Shown here one piece after another: positions 14,151 through 21,791 of a stretch of 36,461 nucleotides of DNA (the stretch's first letter is position 1; every line of letters starts with the position of its first letter). The position numbers and the translations under genes were made by a program. A model generated the notes under the pieces. That model did not search any database. It was not told the origin of the DNA and saw only the letters and a list, made by a program, of their open reading frames with translations. Source of the stretch: Neobacillus novalis NBRC 102450 (GTDB taxonomy: Bacteria; Bacillota; Bacilli; Bacillales; Cytobacillaceae); NCBI RefSeq assembly GCF_001591805.1, contig NZ_BCVP01000046.1:1-36461 (forward strand), written 5' to 3'.

Positions 14151-15164
14151 GTGGAAAAAATAAAGAAGTCGGTATTTTTAATAAGTTTAATAGCAGGGCC
14201 AATCATTTGTATTTTCTTGTCACTGTTATTAGGAAGATATCCGCTAGATGCAGCGACTGTTTTTACAGTGATCTTCCATAAACTTGGCATCACTAGTGCT
14301 AGTTCAGCAGATATGGCTACATCAATCGTCCTGGATATTCGGCTGCCACGGGCACTATTAGGTGCGTTAGTAGGGGCAAGCCTTGCAGCAAGTGGAGCTG
14401 CCTTCCAAGGGGTGTTCCGCAATCCACTAGTTAGCTCCAGTATATTAGGTGTTAGCCCTGGTGCAGGATTTGGTGCGGCCCTCGCGATATTACTTTTTAA
14501 TAATAGTTTCATGATTTATGTGTTTGCCTTTGGATTTGGCGTTTTAGCTGTCTTTCTAAGCTATTTCATTGGCAGGACCTATAATACGACACCTGCTGTC
14601 ATGCTTGTACTCGGTGGAACCATTGTATCATCGGTCTTTTCAGCGCTCATTTCATTGGTGAAATATTGGGCTGATCCCTATGATCAATTGCCGAAAATCA
14701 CCTTTTGGTTAATGGGAAGTTTAGCCTCAGCGAGCTACAAGGATATTATGATTGCTGGGGCACCAATGTTAGTGGGGATTTTCGGATTAATGGCAATCCG
14801 CTGGCGGATCAATATTTTATCAATGGGTGACAAAGAGGCTAAAGCGTTAGGAGTGAATCTGGGACTTTTGAAAGGGATATTAATTTCCTCAGCGACGTTA
14901 GCTACTGCAGGGGCTGTATGTGTTAGCGGCGTAATTGGCTGGGTCGGATTAATCATTCCACACATAAGCAGAATGCTCGTAGGTAATGACAATCGGTTAC
15001 TCATCCCAACTAGTTTATCGATCGGGGCATGTTATTTAGTCATTGTCGACAATGTATCGCGGATTTTAACAGGTTCTGAAATACCATTAGGGATTTTAAC
15101 GGCTATCATTGGTGCACCATTCTTTGTTTATCTGTTAAAACGCAAAGCAGGAGGGTGGACATAG
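14151..15164 (+). CDS. FecCD/BtuC-family ABC permease
   Basis: A 337-residue polytopic protein of the iron-siderophore/haem/cobalamin permease family. Conserved segments: VLDIRLPRALLGALVGASLA, then AASGAAFQGVFRNPL, PSILGVSPGAGFG-type, and near the end GWVGLIIPHISRML and SEIPLGILTAIIGAPFF. About nine to ten membrane helices. It starts with GTG 4 nt after the surface-protein stop, so translation is probably coupled. It works with the ATPase and lipoprotein encoded next. The family imports metal chelates; which one is not readable here. Confidence 0.92.
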   Translation: MEKIKKSVFLISLIAGPIICIFLSLLLGRYPLDAATVFTVIFHKLGITSASSADMATSIVLDIRLPRALLGALVGASLAASGAAFQGVFRNPLVSSSILGVSPGAGFGAALAILLFNNSFMIYVFAFGFGVLAVFLSYFIGRTYNTTPAVMLVLGGTIVSSVFSALISLVKYWADPYDQLPKITFWLMGSLASASYKDIMIAGAPMLVGIFGLMAIRWRINILSMGDKEAKALGVNLGLLKGILISSATLATAGAVCVSGVIGWVGLIIPHISRMLVGNDNRLLIPTSLSIGACYLVIVDNVSRILTGSEIPLGILTAIIGAPFFVYLLKRKAGGWT

Positions 15165-15166
15165 TT

Positions 15167-15976
15167 ATGTCAGTCCTAAAAGTAGAAAATCTAAGCTTTG
15201 ACTATGGTAAGAGCAAAATATTTAATCAAATCAGCTTCGATTTGGAAACTAGTGGAATATTTTGCTTATTTGGGCCTAACGGCTGCGGTAAATCGACGTT
15301 AATCGAATGTATTTTAGGTTCGTTAAAACCATCTGAAGGCAACATTCTATTAAACAATCAATCCGTTAGTTTGTTTAAACCTGCGGAACTGGCTAAACAC
15401 ATCGGCTACGTTCCGCAAAGTCATACGAAAAATTTCCCTTATAAAGTAATTGATATCGTTATTATGGGACGAGCTGCTTACACTGGTACTTTTTCTGCTC
15501 CTTCTGCTGAAGATCTTGCCATCGCAGAATCAGCATTAGAAACTTTAGGCTTAATCCATTTAAAGGATAAACCCTATACACAATTAAGCGGCGGTCAAAC
15601 ACAGCTAGTTATGCTGGCCCGGGCACTGACGCAGGAAACTCCGATTATATTGATGGATGAACCAACAGCACACTTGGACTTCCGGCATGAGTTAATTATT
15701 TTAGAAACAATTGTTAAGTTGATTAAAGAGAAAAACATTTCGATTATTATGGCAACCCATTTTCCTAATCATGCCTTCTATTTTGAAAATAGCGGGATCA
15801 ACACGAAGGTTGCGTTAATGAATAATCATGTTTTTGAAGCAATCGGAAACCCAACTGAAGTCTTAACGGAAGCGAACATGCTTAATACTTTCCAAATTCA
15901 TTCGAAATTAATTTCTAGCAAGACCACAGAAAACAAAGTGGTGAAAGGATTGATTCCAATTGAAGCTGCAAGATAA
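15167..15976 (+). CDS. FecE/BtuD-type ABC transporter ATPase
   Basis: A 269-residue ATPase. Walker A GPNGCGKST (residues about 36-44), Q-loop GYVPQSH, signature LSGGQTQLVMLARALTQ, Walker B IILMDEPTAHLD, and H-loop MATHFPNHA. I chose the ATG at 15167, with AGGAGGG 11 nt upstream; a GTG at 15155 inside that site would add four residues. The gene begins 2 nt after the permease stop. It energises the FecCD-type importer. Confidence 0.93.
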   Translation: MSVLKVENLSFDYGKSKIFNQISFDLETSGIFCLFGPNGCGKSTLIECILGSLKPSEGNILLNNQSVSLFKPAELAKHIGYVPQSHTKNFPYKVIDIVIMGRAAYTGTFSAPSAEDLAIAESALETLGLIHLKDKPYTQLSGGQTQLVMLARALTQETPIILMDEPTAHLDFRHELIILETIVKLIKEKNISIIMATHFPNHAFYFENSGINTKVALMNNHVFEAIGNPTEVLTEANMLNTFQIHSKLISSKTTENKVVKGLIPIEAAR

Positions 15977-16006
15977 TTCATATCAAAAGAGGTGATCAGT
16001 ACTAGG

Positions 16007-17107
16007 ATGCGACCAAAAAAATATCTATTTACTCTTGTTATATTGCTTTTGTTAATAGCATTAACGGGCTGTTCACTTAACAGTAACGCTGCAATCACAA
16101 ATACCACTATAAGTAACGATAACAGCAAAATAACCGTCATTGATTATATGGGCCGAGAGGTTGCTGTTCCGAAAAAAGTAGATCGAATTGCTTGTTTATA
16201 TGCGTATACAGGACATGTTGTCACGATGTTAGGCGAAGGGAATAAAATGGTAGCGGTTAATAATGGATTAAAGCGCGATACCTTATTACTTGATATGATC
16301 CCTGCTATTAATGATGCTTCTGTAACAAATCGCGGTGACAAAATTAATATCGAAGAGCTAGCAAATACGAAGCCTGATTTGATATTCATTCAAGCTTCAA
16401 CGGCAAAGGATGAAGGAGAAGTCAGGAAGCTGGATGAATTGAAAATTCCTTATCTTGTCGTTAACTTTAATTCAATTAAAGAGCAGCAGCAGTCCATTAC
16501 AATGATTGGTCAAGCCCTTGGAAAATCGGAGAAAGCGGAGAAATTCAATCGTTTTTACAATGAAATAATAGCAGAGGTTTCGGAGAAAGTGAAAGATATT
16601 CCCGTTAAGGATCGAGTGCGAGTCTATCATTCTGTCATGGAAGCTACTAGAACGGATCCAGCCGACTCATTACCTGCGGAATGGATCAAGGTTGCCGGGG
16701 GCGTCAACGTTTCAGTTGGAGAAAATTTAAGGTTAATTGAGAAAAAATATTTTGCAAGTTTAGAACAGATTTTACTATGGGATCCAGATGTCATACTTGT
16801 GAACCAAGATGGGGTTGCCGACTATATTCTTGAAAGTTCGCAGTGGCAAACATTAAAGTCTGTAAAAACTAAAAAAGTGTATCAGTTACCGAATGGTGTC
16901 TCACGGTGGGGCCATCCTGGTGGTTTAGAAACGCCGCTTGCGATTCTTTGGACGGCGAAAACCTTGTATCCGAATAAATTTGCAGATACAAATATGGAAG
17001 AAATAACGGCAAAATTTTATCAAGAGTTTTTCGATTATAAACTAACACCAGATTTACTTGAAAAAATTCTATCTGGTAAAGATATGCGCACACCTAAAGG
17101 AAACTAA
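16007..17107 (+). CDS. FepB/BtuF-type substrate-binding lipoprotein
   Basis: A 366-residue lipoprotein: signal peptide with lipobox LTGC (Cys about 21), then a helical-backbone metal receptor domain (ITVIDYMGREVAVPKKVDRI, LIFIQASTAKDEGEVRKLDE, LLWDPDVILVNQ). A distinctive segment near residue 308, GVSRWGHPGGLETPLAILW, recurs in a subset of metal-complex binding proteins of anaerobes as I recall. The start is the ATG at 16007 (GAGGTG about 12 nt upstream); a GTG at 15992 overlaps that site. It supplies substrate to the permease and ATPase before it. The ligand is probably a chelated metal or tetrapyrrole. Confidence 0.9.
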   Translation: MRPKKYLFTLVILLLLIALTGCSLNSNAAITNTTISNDNSKITVIDYMGREVAVPKKVDRIACLYAYTGHVVTMLGEGNKMVAVNNGLKRDTLLLDMIPAINDASVTNRGDKINIEELANTKPDLIFIQASTAKDEGEVRKLDELKIPYLVVNFNSIKEQQQSITMIGQALGKSEKAEKFNRFYNEIIAEVSEKVKDIPVKDRVRVYHSVMEATRTDPADSLPAEWIKVAGGVNVSVGENLRLIEKKYFASLEQILLWDPDVILVNQDGVADYILESSQWQTLKSVKTKKVYQLPNGVSRWGHPGGLETPLAILWTAKTLYPNKFADTNMEEITAKFYQEFFDYKLTPDLLEKILSGKDMRTPKGN

Positions 17108-17127
17108 ATTTGAAAAGAGGGAATGAA

Positions 17128-17874
17128 ATGAAAATCTTCTTATGTATTGATGATACGGATAATATCGATAGCAAAGGAACGGGGTCAATTGCCGGTGAGA
17201 TTGCGGCATTAATAGAAACGAAGGGCTGGGGGGCGTGTCAAAGTATTACCCGCCATCAATTACTTGTTCATCCCGATGTTCCATATACATCCCATAATAG
17301 TTCCATGTGTTTCACTGCCGATTTACATAGTGACCACTTAGAAGAAACAATTGAGGCTGCTATTAAAGTTTTAGAAACTGAAAGCGCTGAAGGCTCTGAC
17401 CCAGGGCTTTGTGTGTTCGTTCCCGAACGGTTAACACAGCATCAACATCAAGAATTGATTAATTATGGATTAAAAGCAAAACGCGAGGTATTAACAAAAG
17501 CAGAAGCCTATCATCTAGCCGAAACTCTATCAATCCATTTATCAGAACATGGTGGAACTGGACAAGGTGTTATTGGAGCATTGGCCGGTGTCGGTTTGAG
17601 ATTATCAGGCAATGATGGACGCTTTAAGGGAAATCACAAGCTGAATTCGAGTGAACAGGTTGTCACAGTAAAGAAAATACTTGAAGGAACGACCCTTGAT
17701 GTCGTTAGAACTCAAGCTGGACTAGTCCTAGATGACGGAGAAGAGGTAACTTTAGGTGACAAATTAAAAAGTGTTTTCCTAAATCATCAATCCGCGCTTT
17801 TAGTAGAGTCTGTTGAAGTCGATGGAAGATATAAGTGGCAGCCGTGTTCCGGCAGTACACTAAAACAATATTAA
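17128..17874 (+). CDS. Stand-alone TiaS-like (COG1571/TCKD-type) protein
   Basis: A 248-residue soluble protein. The N-terminus MKIFLCIDDTDNIDSKGTGS matches the ATP-binding IDDTD motif of archaeal TiaS, which kinases and then modifies C34 of tRNA-Ile2 with agmatine. HGGTGQGVIGALAGVGLRLS near residue 150 resembles the TiaS GRGLIGALA segment. The C-terminal OB-fold and zinc ribbon that bind tRNA in TiaS (about 420 residues) are absent. Bacteria use TilS/lysidine for this tRNA, so another, perhaps small-molecule, ATP-dependent reaction is likely. It begins 20 nt after the lipoprotein gene and 20 nt before the Cys-rich gene. Family resemblance is by motif; the function is unknown. Confidence 0.7.
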   Translation: MKIFLCIDDTDNIDSKGTGSIAGEIAALIETKGWGACQSITRHQLLVHPDVPYTSHNSSMCFTADLHSDHLEETIEAAIKVLETESAEGSDPGLCVFVPERLTQHQHQELINYGLKAKREVLTKAEAYHLAETLSIHLSEHGGTGQGVIGALAGVGLRLSGNDGRFKGNHKLNSSEQVVTVKKILEGTTLDVVRTQAGLVLDDGEEVTLGDKLKSVFLNHQSALLVESVEVDGRYKWQPCSGSTLKQY

Positions 17875-17894
17875 TGATGTTGATAGAGGTATCT

Positions 17895-18128
17895 ATGACA
17901 AATATTTTTTTGAGAATCCAAAATGGGGTCAAATTGTTTTCTGGAAATGCGGATAGTTTAGAAGTGTTTAATTCGACGGTTTCACTAGCGGAAAACTGCG
18001 CAGCTTTTCAAATGGATGTCGAAGATGAGATTGTTTATGAAAATAAAACCACTTGCTACAATTGCCGCTATCGTCGTTGGAATTCTGAGGGATTTAGTTG
18101 TTACAAGGACTTTCCTAATATTAAATAA
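17895..18128 (+). CDS. Small Cys-rich protein (77 aa), operon member
   Basis: A 77-residue protein starting MTNIFLRIQNGVKLFSGNAD. Cys35, Cys54, Cys57 and Cys69 lie in ENCAAF and CYNCRYRRWNSEGFSC (C-X2-C-X11-C), a possible metal or Fe-S site. No signal peptide, so it is cytoplasmic. GAGGT precedes the ATG. I do not recognise the family. The tight spacing (20 nt from the TiaS-like gene, 22 nt to the next) makes it part of the operon, perhaps a partner or acceptor for the imported compound (inference). Confidence 0.75.
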   Translation: MTNIFLRIQNGVKLFSGNADSLEVFNSTVSLAENCAAFQMDVEDEIVYENKTTCYNCRYRRWNSEGFSCYKDFPNIK

Positions 18129-18150
18129 ATGATTTATGGAGGATTACCGA

Positions 18151-19500
18151 ATGAACATGAACAACCATTTTTTTAAAGCATTATTTGCTGGGATACTTTC
18201 TTTAGTTCTAGTATTCAGCACGTTTGCATCAGTACTAGCTGCCGGTGGCGGCGGAGGTGGAGGTGGCACTGGTGGCGGCGATGGTGGAGGAGTAGATCCA
18301 ATAGCTTTTGAAGGTGCGTATCTTACAACCATTTCAGGAAATGTTTCGACAACAGGTGAAAATATTAATGGCAGCAGTAATGTTGATGTTAATCCAACTA
18401 TTAAACTTGTATTTAATAAGAATGTAGTAAGTGCAACCGTTTGGGAAATTAACAGCCAAGCATTTACACTAGCTAATTCGGGCGGACAAACACTAGCGAT
18501 TAATATTAGCAAAATTCCTGATGAAGGAGACAATGCGAATCCTAATGAAAAACGGAATATATTTGTTAGCCCTGTTGCTGCTTTGATTCCTGGAGAAACG
18601 TATACTTTAACAATTAAGGCCTCCCTAACAGCGAACAATACTAGTACATTAGGACACAAAGAAACAATTACGTTTACAGTTAAAACAGATTCTACACCAC
18701 CAGTGTTAATCATTAACACACCAGTAGATTTAACTATAACAAATAAAGAGAAAATAGTAGTTTCAGGTTCTACAGAAATTGGCAGTGTCGTTAAAATAAA
18801 TAACACGGAAGTACCAGTTAATGGAGAAGGCTTTTTTAATCATGAGGTTACCCTTTTAGCTGGTTTAAATAAAATCGAAATCACAGCTACGGATGCTGCT
18901 GGTAATACAAAAACAGTAACTATAAATATTACCTATCAAAAAGATGAACAACCTGTCCTAAAAGGCTGGGTGCCAAGCGATGGAAAGTGGTATTACTATG
19001 ATCCTCAAACAGGGGCGATGAAAACGGGCTGGCTATTTGATAAGAACAAGTGGTATTACTTGCAAAAGAACGGTGAAATGAAAACCGGGTGGTTATTAGA
19101 CACTGGCAAATGGTACTACCTTGATTCAAGCGGTGCGATGAAAACAGGTTGGGTAAAACTTAGTTCCACTTGGTATTACTTAGAAAAAAATGGTGCGATG
19201 AAGACCGGTTGGTTATTAATCGGTGGGAAATGGTATTACCTAAATACAAACGGTGTGATGAAAACTGGCTGGATTAAATCTGGTTCTACTTGGTATTACT
19301 TAGAAAATAGTGGTGCAATGAAGACAGGTTGGTTGTTAACTGGCGAGAAATGGTATTACTTGGATAACAAGGGTGCAATGAAAACGGGGTGGGTACAAGT
19401 AGGAACAAAATGGTACTACCTGTATGCAAGCGGGCAAATGGCCGCAAACACAACTATTCAAGGGTATATGCTAGATTCAAATGGTGCGTGGATAAAATAA
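18151..19500 (+). CDS. Big_5 surface protein with choline-binding-type wall repeats
   Basis: A 449-residue secreted protein: signal peptide (1-30, ending SVLA), a poly-Gly mature N-terminus (residues 31-47), a Big_5 Ig-like domain (about 55-180, same type as in the first operon gene), a second Ig-like domain (about 182-270; TPPVLIINTPVDLTITNKEK and NKIEITATDAAGNTKTV), and eight 20-residue repeats of the WYYLxxxGAMKTGW type (about 272-432), which bind wall teichoic or choline-like ligands. GGAGGA lies 8 nt before the ATG at 18151. Last gene of the operon, followed by a terminator palindrome. It probably attaches non-covalently to the wall. Confidence 0.9.
   Translation: MNMNNHFFKALFAGILSLVLVFSTFASVLAAGGGGGGGGTGGGDGGGVDPIAFEGAYLTTISGNVSTTGENINGSSNVDVNPTIKLVFNKNVVSATVWEINSQAFTLANSGGQTLAINISKIPDEGDNANPNEKRNIFVSPVAALIPGETYTLTIKASLTANNTSTLGHKETITFTVKTDSTPPVLIINTPVDLTITNKEKIVVSGSTEIGSVVKINNTEVPVNGEGFFNHEVTLLAGLNKIEITATDAAGNTKTVTINITYQKDEQPVLKGWVPSDGKWYYYDPQTGAMKTGWLFDKNKWYYLQKNGEMKTGWLLDTGKWYYLDSSGAMKTGWVKLSSTWYYLEKNGAMKTGWLLIGGKWYYLNTNGVMKTGWIKSGSTWYYLENSGAMKTGWLLTGEKWYYLDNKGAMKTGWVQVGTKWYYLYASGQMAANTTIQGYMLDSNGAWIK
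18964..19443 (+). repeat. Eight 60-bp tandem coding repeats
   Basis: The repeats encode the 20-residue cell-wall-binding motif; the conserved ATG of GAMKTGW recurs exactly every 60 bp (19018, 19078, 19138 to 19438). Neighbouring units differ at many positions, so the array is old rather than freshly expanded. Confidence 0.9.
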
Positions 19501-19517
19501 ATTTGTGAAAGAATACT

Positions 19518-19577
19518 GGTGCCTGACCCCCGGTGAGTTATCACTTTAACGCACTGGAGGTCAGGTACCTTTTTTTC
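19518..19577 (+). terminator. Palindrome family copy 3 (terminator)
   Basis: GGTGCCTGACCCCC...GGAGGTCAGGTACC with T8. It ends the seven-gene operon and begins duplication copy B, matching the segment at 5068. Confidence 0.8.
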
Positions 19578-19721
19578 TGACGGGCTTGTCCATATATGAA
19601 TACTATGCCAATATATAAGCATATCAAGAACTACTCCCTAATAAAATTCCAATTCGCTATCGTAAACGACGTAAATTTCGATATTCAGGAATATACAGGG
19701 ATGAATGGAGGAAACAACGAT

Positions 19722-20063
19722 ATGTCTAATTTGCCAAATTGTCCAAAATGTAATTCAGAATACACGTATGAGGATGGAAGTCTTTTTGTTTGCCCAGAAT
19801 GTGCCCATGAGTGGGCTTTAGACTTAGAAACTGAAAATAATGAAGATCAAAAAGTATTCAAAGATGCAAATGGAAATGTTTTAACCGATGGGGATTCTGT
19901 GACAGTAATCAAGGATTTGAAAGTGAAAGGCAGCTCATCCGTTTTAAAAGTAGGTACGAAAGTTAAAAATATCCGTTTAGTTGATGGGGATCACGATATT
20001 GATTGCAAAATAGAAGGTTTTGGTGCAATGAAATTAAAATCAGAATTTGTTAAAAAGGCTTAA
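19722..20063 (+). CDS. phnA: PhnA/YjdM-family zinc-ribbon protein, copy B
   Basis: A 113-residue paralogue of the gene at 5268, about 95% identical (six differences, e.g. F21L, E34D, V38E, Y46F). The zinc ligands Cys7, Cys10, Cys24 and Cys27 and the IKDLKVKGSSSVLKVGTKVK core are intact, so both copies look functional. The start is the ATG at 19722 after GGAGGAAACAACGAT. Flanking DNA is also duplicated, from the terminator palindrome upstream to the AATGATGTAGTGCAT tail. Confidence 0.9.
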   Translation: MSNLPNCPKCNSEYTYEDGSLFVCPECAHEWALDLETENNEDQKVFKDANGNVLTDGDSVTVIKDLKVKGSSSVLKVGTKVKNIRLVDGDHDIDCKIEGFGAMKLKSEFVKKA

Positions 20064-20081
20064 ATGATGTAGTGCATGAGC

Positions 20082-20140
20082 GGTGCCTGATCCCCAATGC
20101 AATAAAGTATTATCGCAACAGGGGGTTCAGGCAGCTTTTT
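20082..20140. terminator. Palindrome family copy 4 (terminator)
   Basis: GGTGCCTGATCCCC...GGGGGTTCAGGCAGC followed by TTTTT. It lies between convergent phnA copy B and the hypothetical gene at 20140. Confidence 0.75.
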
Positions 20141-20430
20141 CAATATAACTTCACGAATTTTTCATGTTCCTGAATAACAAGACGGATAAATTTTTCTTTC
20201 TCATCTTCGTTGCTTTTGAGAATCTTTACATTTTCAGGCTTGCTTAAGAAACGTTTAACCTTCTTATTATGCCAAATAATATAATTATATCGATAATCAT
20301 TATTCAATTGGGAAAACCATTCCTCTCCCATTAAATGATCAATATTTTTTTCGAGTTTTGACTTTGAGGTAGGAATAATCGATTGCAAAAGACTACTAAG
20401 TAACTCAACAATAAAATCACTAATCAGCAT
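20140..20430 (-). CDS. Hypothetical protein (96 aa)
   Basis: A 96-residue protein starting MLISDFIVELLSSLLQSIIP, an amphipathic, mildly hydrophobic N-terminal helix, then a charged helical body rich in Lys and Glu (LEKNIDHLMGEEWFSQLNND). No known motif. The ATG at 20430 has AAGGGG 8 nt upstream; the GTG just before it is too close. It lies inside the region lost from duplication copy A. Confidence 0.65.
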   Translation of the reverse strand: MLISDFIVELLSSLLQSIIPTSKSKLEKNIDHLMGEEWFSQLNNDYRYNYIIWHNKKVKRFLSKPENVKILKSNEDEKEKFIRLVIQEHEKFVKLY

Positions 20431-20539
20431 CACTATTACCCCTTCTCATTACACTTTCATGGGAGACTGGAAAGGAACATTGTCTTGTGTTTTAGAAGTA
20501 AAATCTTTGCTGTGGGCATCACGACATTAAGGCAGGGTT

Positions 20540-20833
20540 TTAGCTTCTGAATGATAATCCATTTTCCTGCAAAGCAGATCTAAGTTTAGGTAACGAAGCA
20601 GGGCCCATACCGTGAAATTGCAAAATTTCTTTTTCGCTATATTTTGATAGCTCCTGTAAAGAAGTGATTCCATTGTTTTCTAATGCTCGTCTTGCTGGTG
20701 CCGAGAGTAATGAAAGAAATCCATGATTTGGTTTGCGCTCTTGCTCACAAGTCGGACAGGTTGGACAATCGCTGCTTTTATAATAGGTGTGTCCTTTGTT
20801 GCAAGTTCTTAAATCCTTTTCCGAGGGTGCCAT
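20540..20833 (-). CDS. RNA polymerase alpha-CTD-like zinc protein
   Basis: A 97-residue protein. The N-terminal part has Cys12, Cys23, Cys26 and Cys29 with GHTYYKSSDCPTCPTCEQER, a treble-clef-like zinc site. The C-terminal half (LSAPARRALENNGITSLQEL, then SKYSEKEILQFHGMGPASLP and LRSALQENGLSF) matches the helix-hairpin-helix of the RNA polymerase alpha subunit C-terminal domain, the part that binds UP-element DNA and activators. AAGGGG precedes the ATG. A broken copy exists at 5679-5777. It may bind DNA or RNA polymerase partners (inference). Confidence 0.85.
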   Translation of the reverse strand: MAPSEKDLRTCNKGHTYYKSSDCPTCPTCEQERKPNHGFLSLLSAPARRALENNGITSLQELSKYSEKEILQFHGMGPASLPKLRSALQENGLSFRS

Positions 20834-20914
20834 TTGAAATATCCCCTTTTCTTATGAAATTGGCAAAATTACTTAATCTTCGGCTCGCCATAACTTATCT
20901 CCGCCTTTTTAAAA

Positions 20915-21097
20915 TTACAATTCCTTTTTTCGCAAAGTTTCGTTAAGTGAATGGAGTTCAGTCTCGATGGCTGCTAACTGTTTTTCTAGAGGAGATAGAT
21001 TCCCTTTTACATTCTCCAATTTTTCTAAGTCATTCTGCAAGCGAACATATTCATATTTTAATTCGCAAATTTTATATTCAATTTCTTTTTTATCCAT
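20915..21097 (-). CDS. SE1832-family small coiled-coil protein
   Basis: A 60-residue, almost wholly helical protein (MDKKEIEYKICELKYEYVRL, ending LHSLNETLRKKEL) with heptad Leu/Ile spacing, typical of the small SE1832 family of Bacillales, whose function is unknown. GAGGGAG precedes the ATG. It sits between the divergent yqxD gene and the alpha-CTD-like gene. Confidence 0.75.
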   Translation of the reverse strand: MDKKEIEYKICELKYEYVRLQNDLEKLENVKGNLSPLEKQLAAIETELHSLNETLRKKEL

Positions 21098-21199
21098 CTT
21101 TATTCTCCCTCGTCACTTTTGTAAGTTAAAATGATTATACCATTTAAAAAACGTGCAAAATGAAGAATCCGTTTCCCAAGCTCTAATGGGGGCAATTTT

Positions 21200-21228
21200 T
21201 TGACAAATGTAAAATTTTTCAATAGTAT
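21200..21228 (+). promoter_or_regulatory. Candidate sigma-A promoter of yqxD
   Basis: TTGACA (21200-21205), 17 nt, TAGTAT (21223-21228), 36 nt before the ATG of yqxD. Confidence 0.6.
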
Positions 21229-21264
21229 CATTAACAATTCGATGTATTTACAGGAGAGATAAAA

Positions 21265-21705
21265 ATGAAAATTTATGTTGATGCAGATGCTTGTCCAGTA
21301 AAAGATATTATTATCTCAGAAGGAACGAATGCGGCAATTCCTGTCATACTTGTTACGAGCTTTTCACATTTTTCTACTGCTGAACAGCCATCAGGTGTGG
21401 AAACCATTTATGTTGATTCTGGAGCAGACGCTGCGGATTATCGGATTATGAAGTTAGCGATAAGAGGAGATATCATTGTTACGCAAGATTATGGACTTGC
21501 CTCGCTAGGTTTAGCAAAAGGGTGCAGGGTCCTCCATCATAAAGGCTTTACCTATACAAATGAAAACATTGATCAATTATTACAAACACGTTATTTAAGT
21601 GCCATGGCTCGAAAAAGCGGGAAGCGGACAAAGGGGCCAAAGCCTTTTACATCAGAAGATAGGGATCAATTTAGGGAGCTTTTTAAAAAAGCCATTTCTC
21701 ACTAA
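21265..21705 (+). CDS. yqxD: YqxD/YaiI-family protein (DUF188)
   Basis: A 146-residue protein of the YaiI/YqxD family. Visible hallmarks: MKIYVDADACPVKDIIISEG, then YVDSGADAADYRIMKLA, IIVTQDYGLASLGLAKGCRV, and a basic tail with RKSGKRTKGPKPFT. The conserved Asp residues suggest a PIN-like nuclease fold, but the function is unproven. GGAGAG precedes the ATG. It appears monocistronic with its own promoter. Confidence 0.92.
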   Translation: MKIYVDADACPVKDIIISEGTNAAIPVILVTSFSHFSTAEQPSGVETIYVDSGADAADYRIMKLAIRGDIIVTQDYGLASLGLAKGCRVLHHKGFTYTNENIDQLLQTRYLSAMARKSGKRTKGPKPFTSEDRDQFRELFKKAISH

Positions 21706-21737
21706 ACATAATACGATGTGAAAAATTGGAGGAACAG

Positions 21738-21791
21738 ATGGGCTATAACCAAAGGTGGCCTAGCCCCATGGATTCCTATTTAAAAATATAA
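21738..21791 (+). other. Tiny ORF with a strong ribosome binding site
   Basis: TTGGAGG is correctly spaced before an ATG opening 17 codons (MGYNQRWPSPMDSYLKI), overlapping the 3' end of ytoQ on the other strand. It looks like the start of a lost gene or a micropeptide. No homologue recognised. Confidence 0.3.

Noticed and set aside
18144..18806. Long minus-strand ORF opposite the Big_5 wall protein
   Set aside because: It is a shadow frame: Pro-rich because it reads opposite the poly-Gly segment, and the plus-strand gene has signal peptide, domains and ribosome binding site.
20840..20900. Short minus-strand ORF (MASRRLSNF...) upstream of and overlapping the alpha-CTD-like gene
   Set aside because: It runs out of frame through the start of the better-supported gene and has no recognisable sequence.
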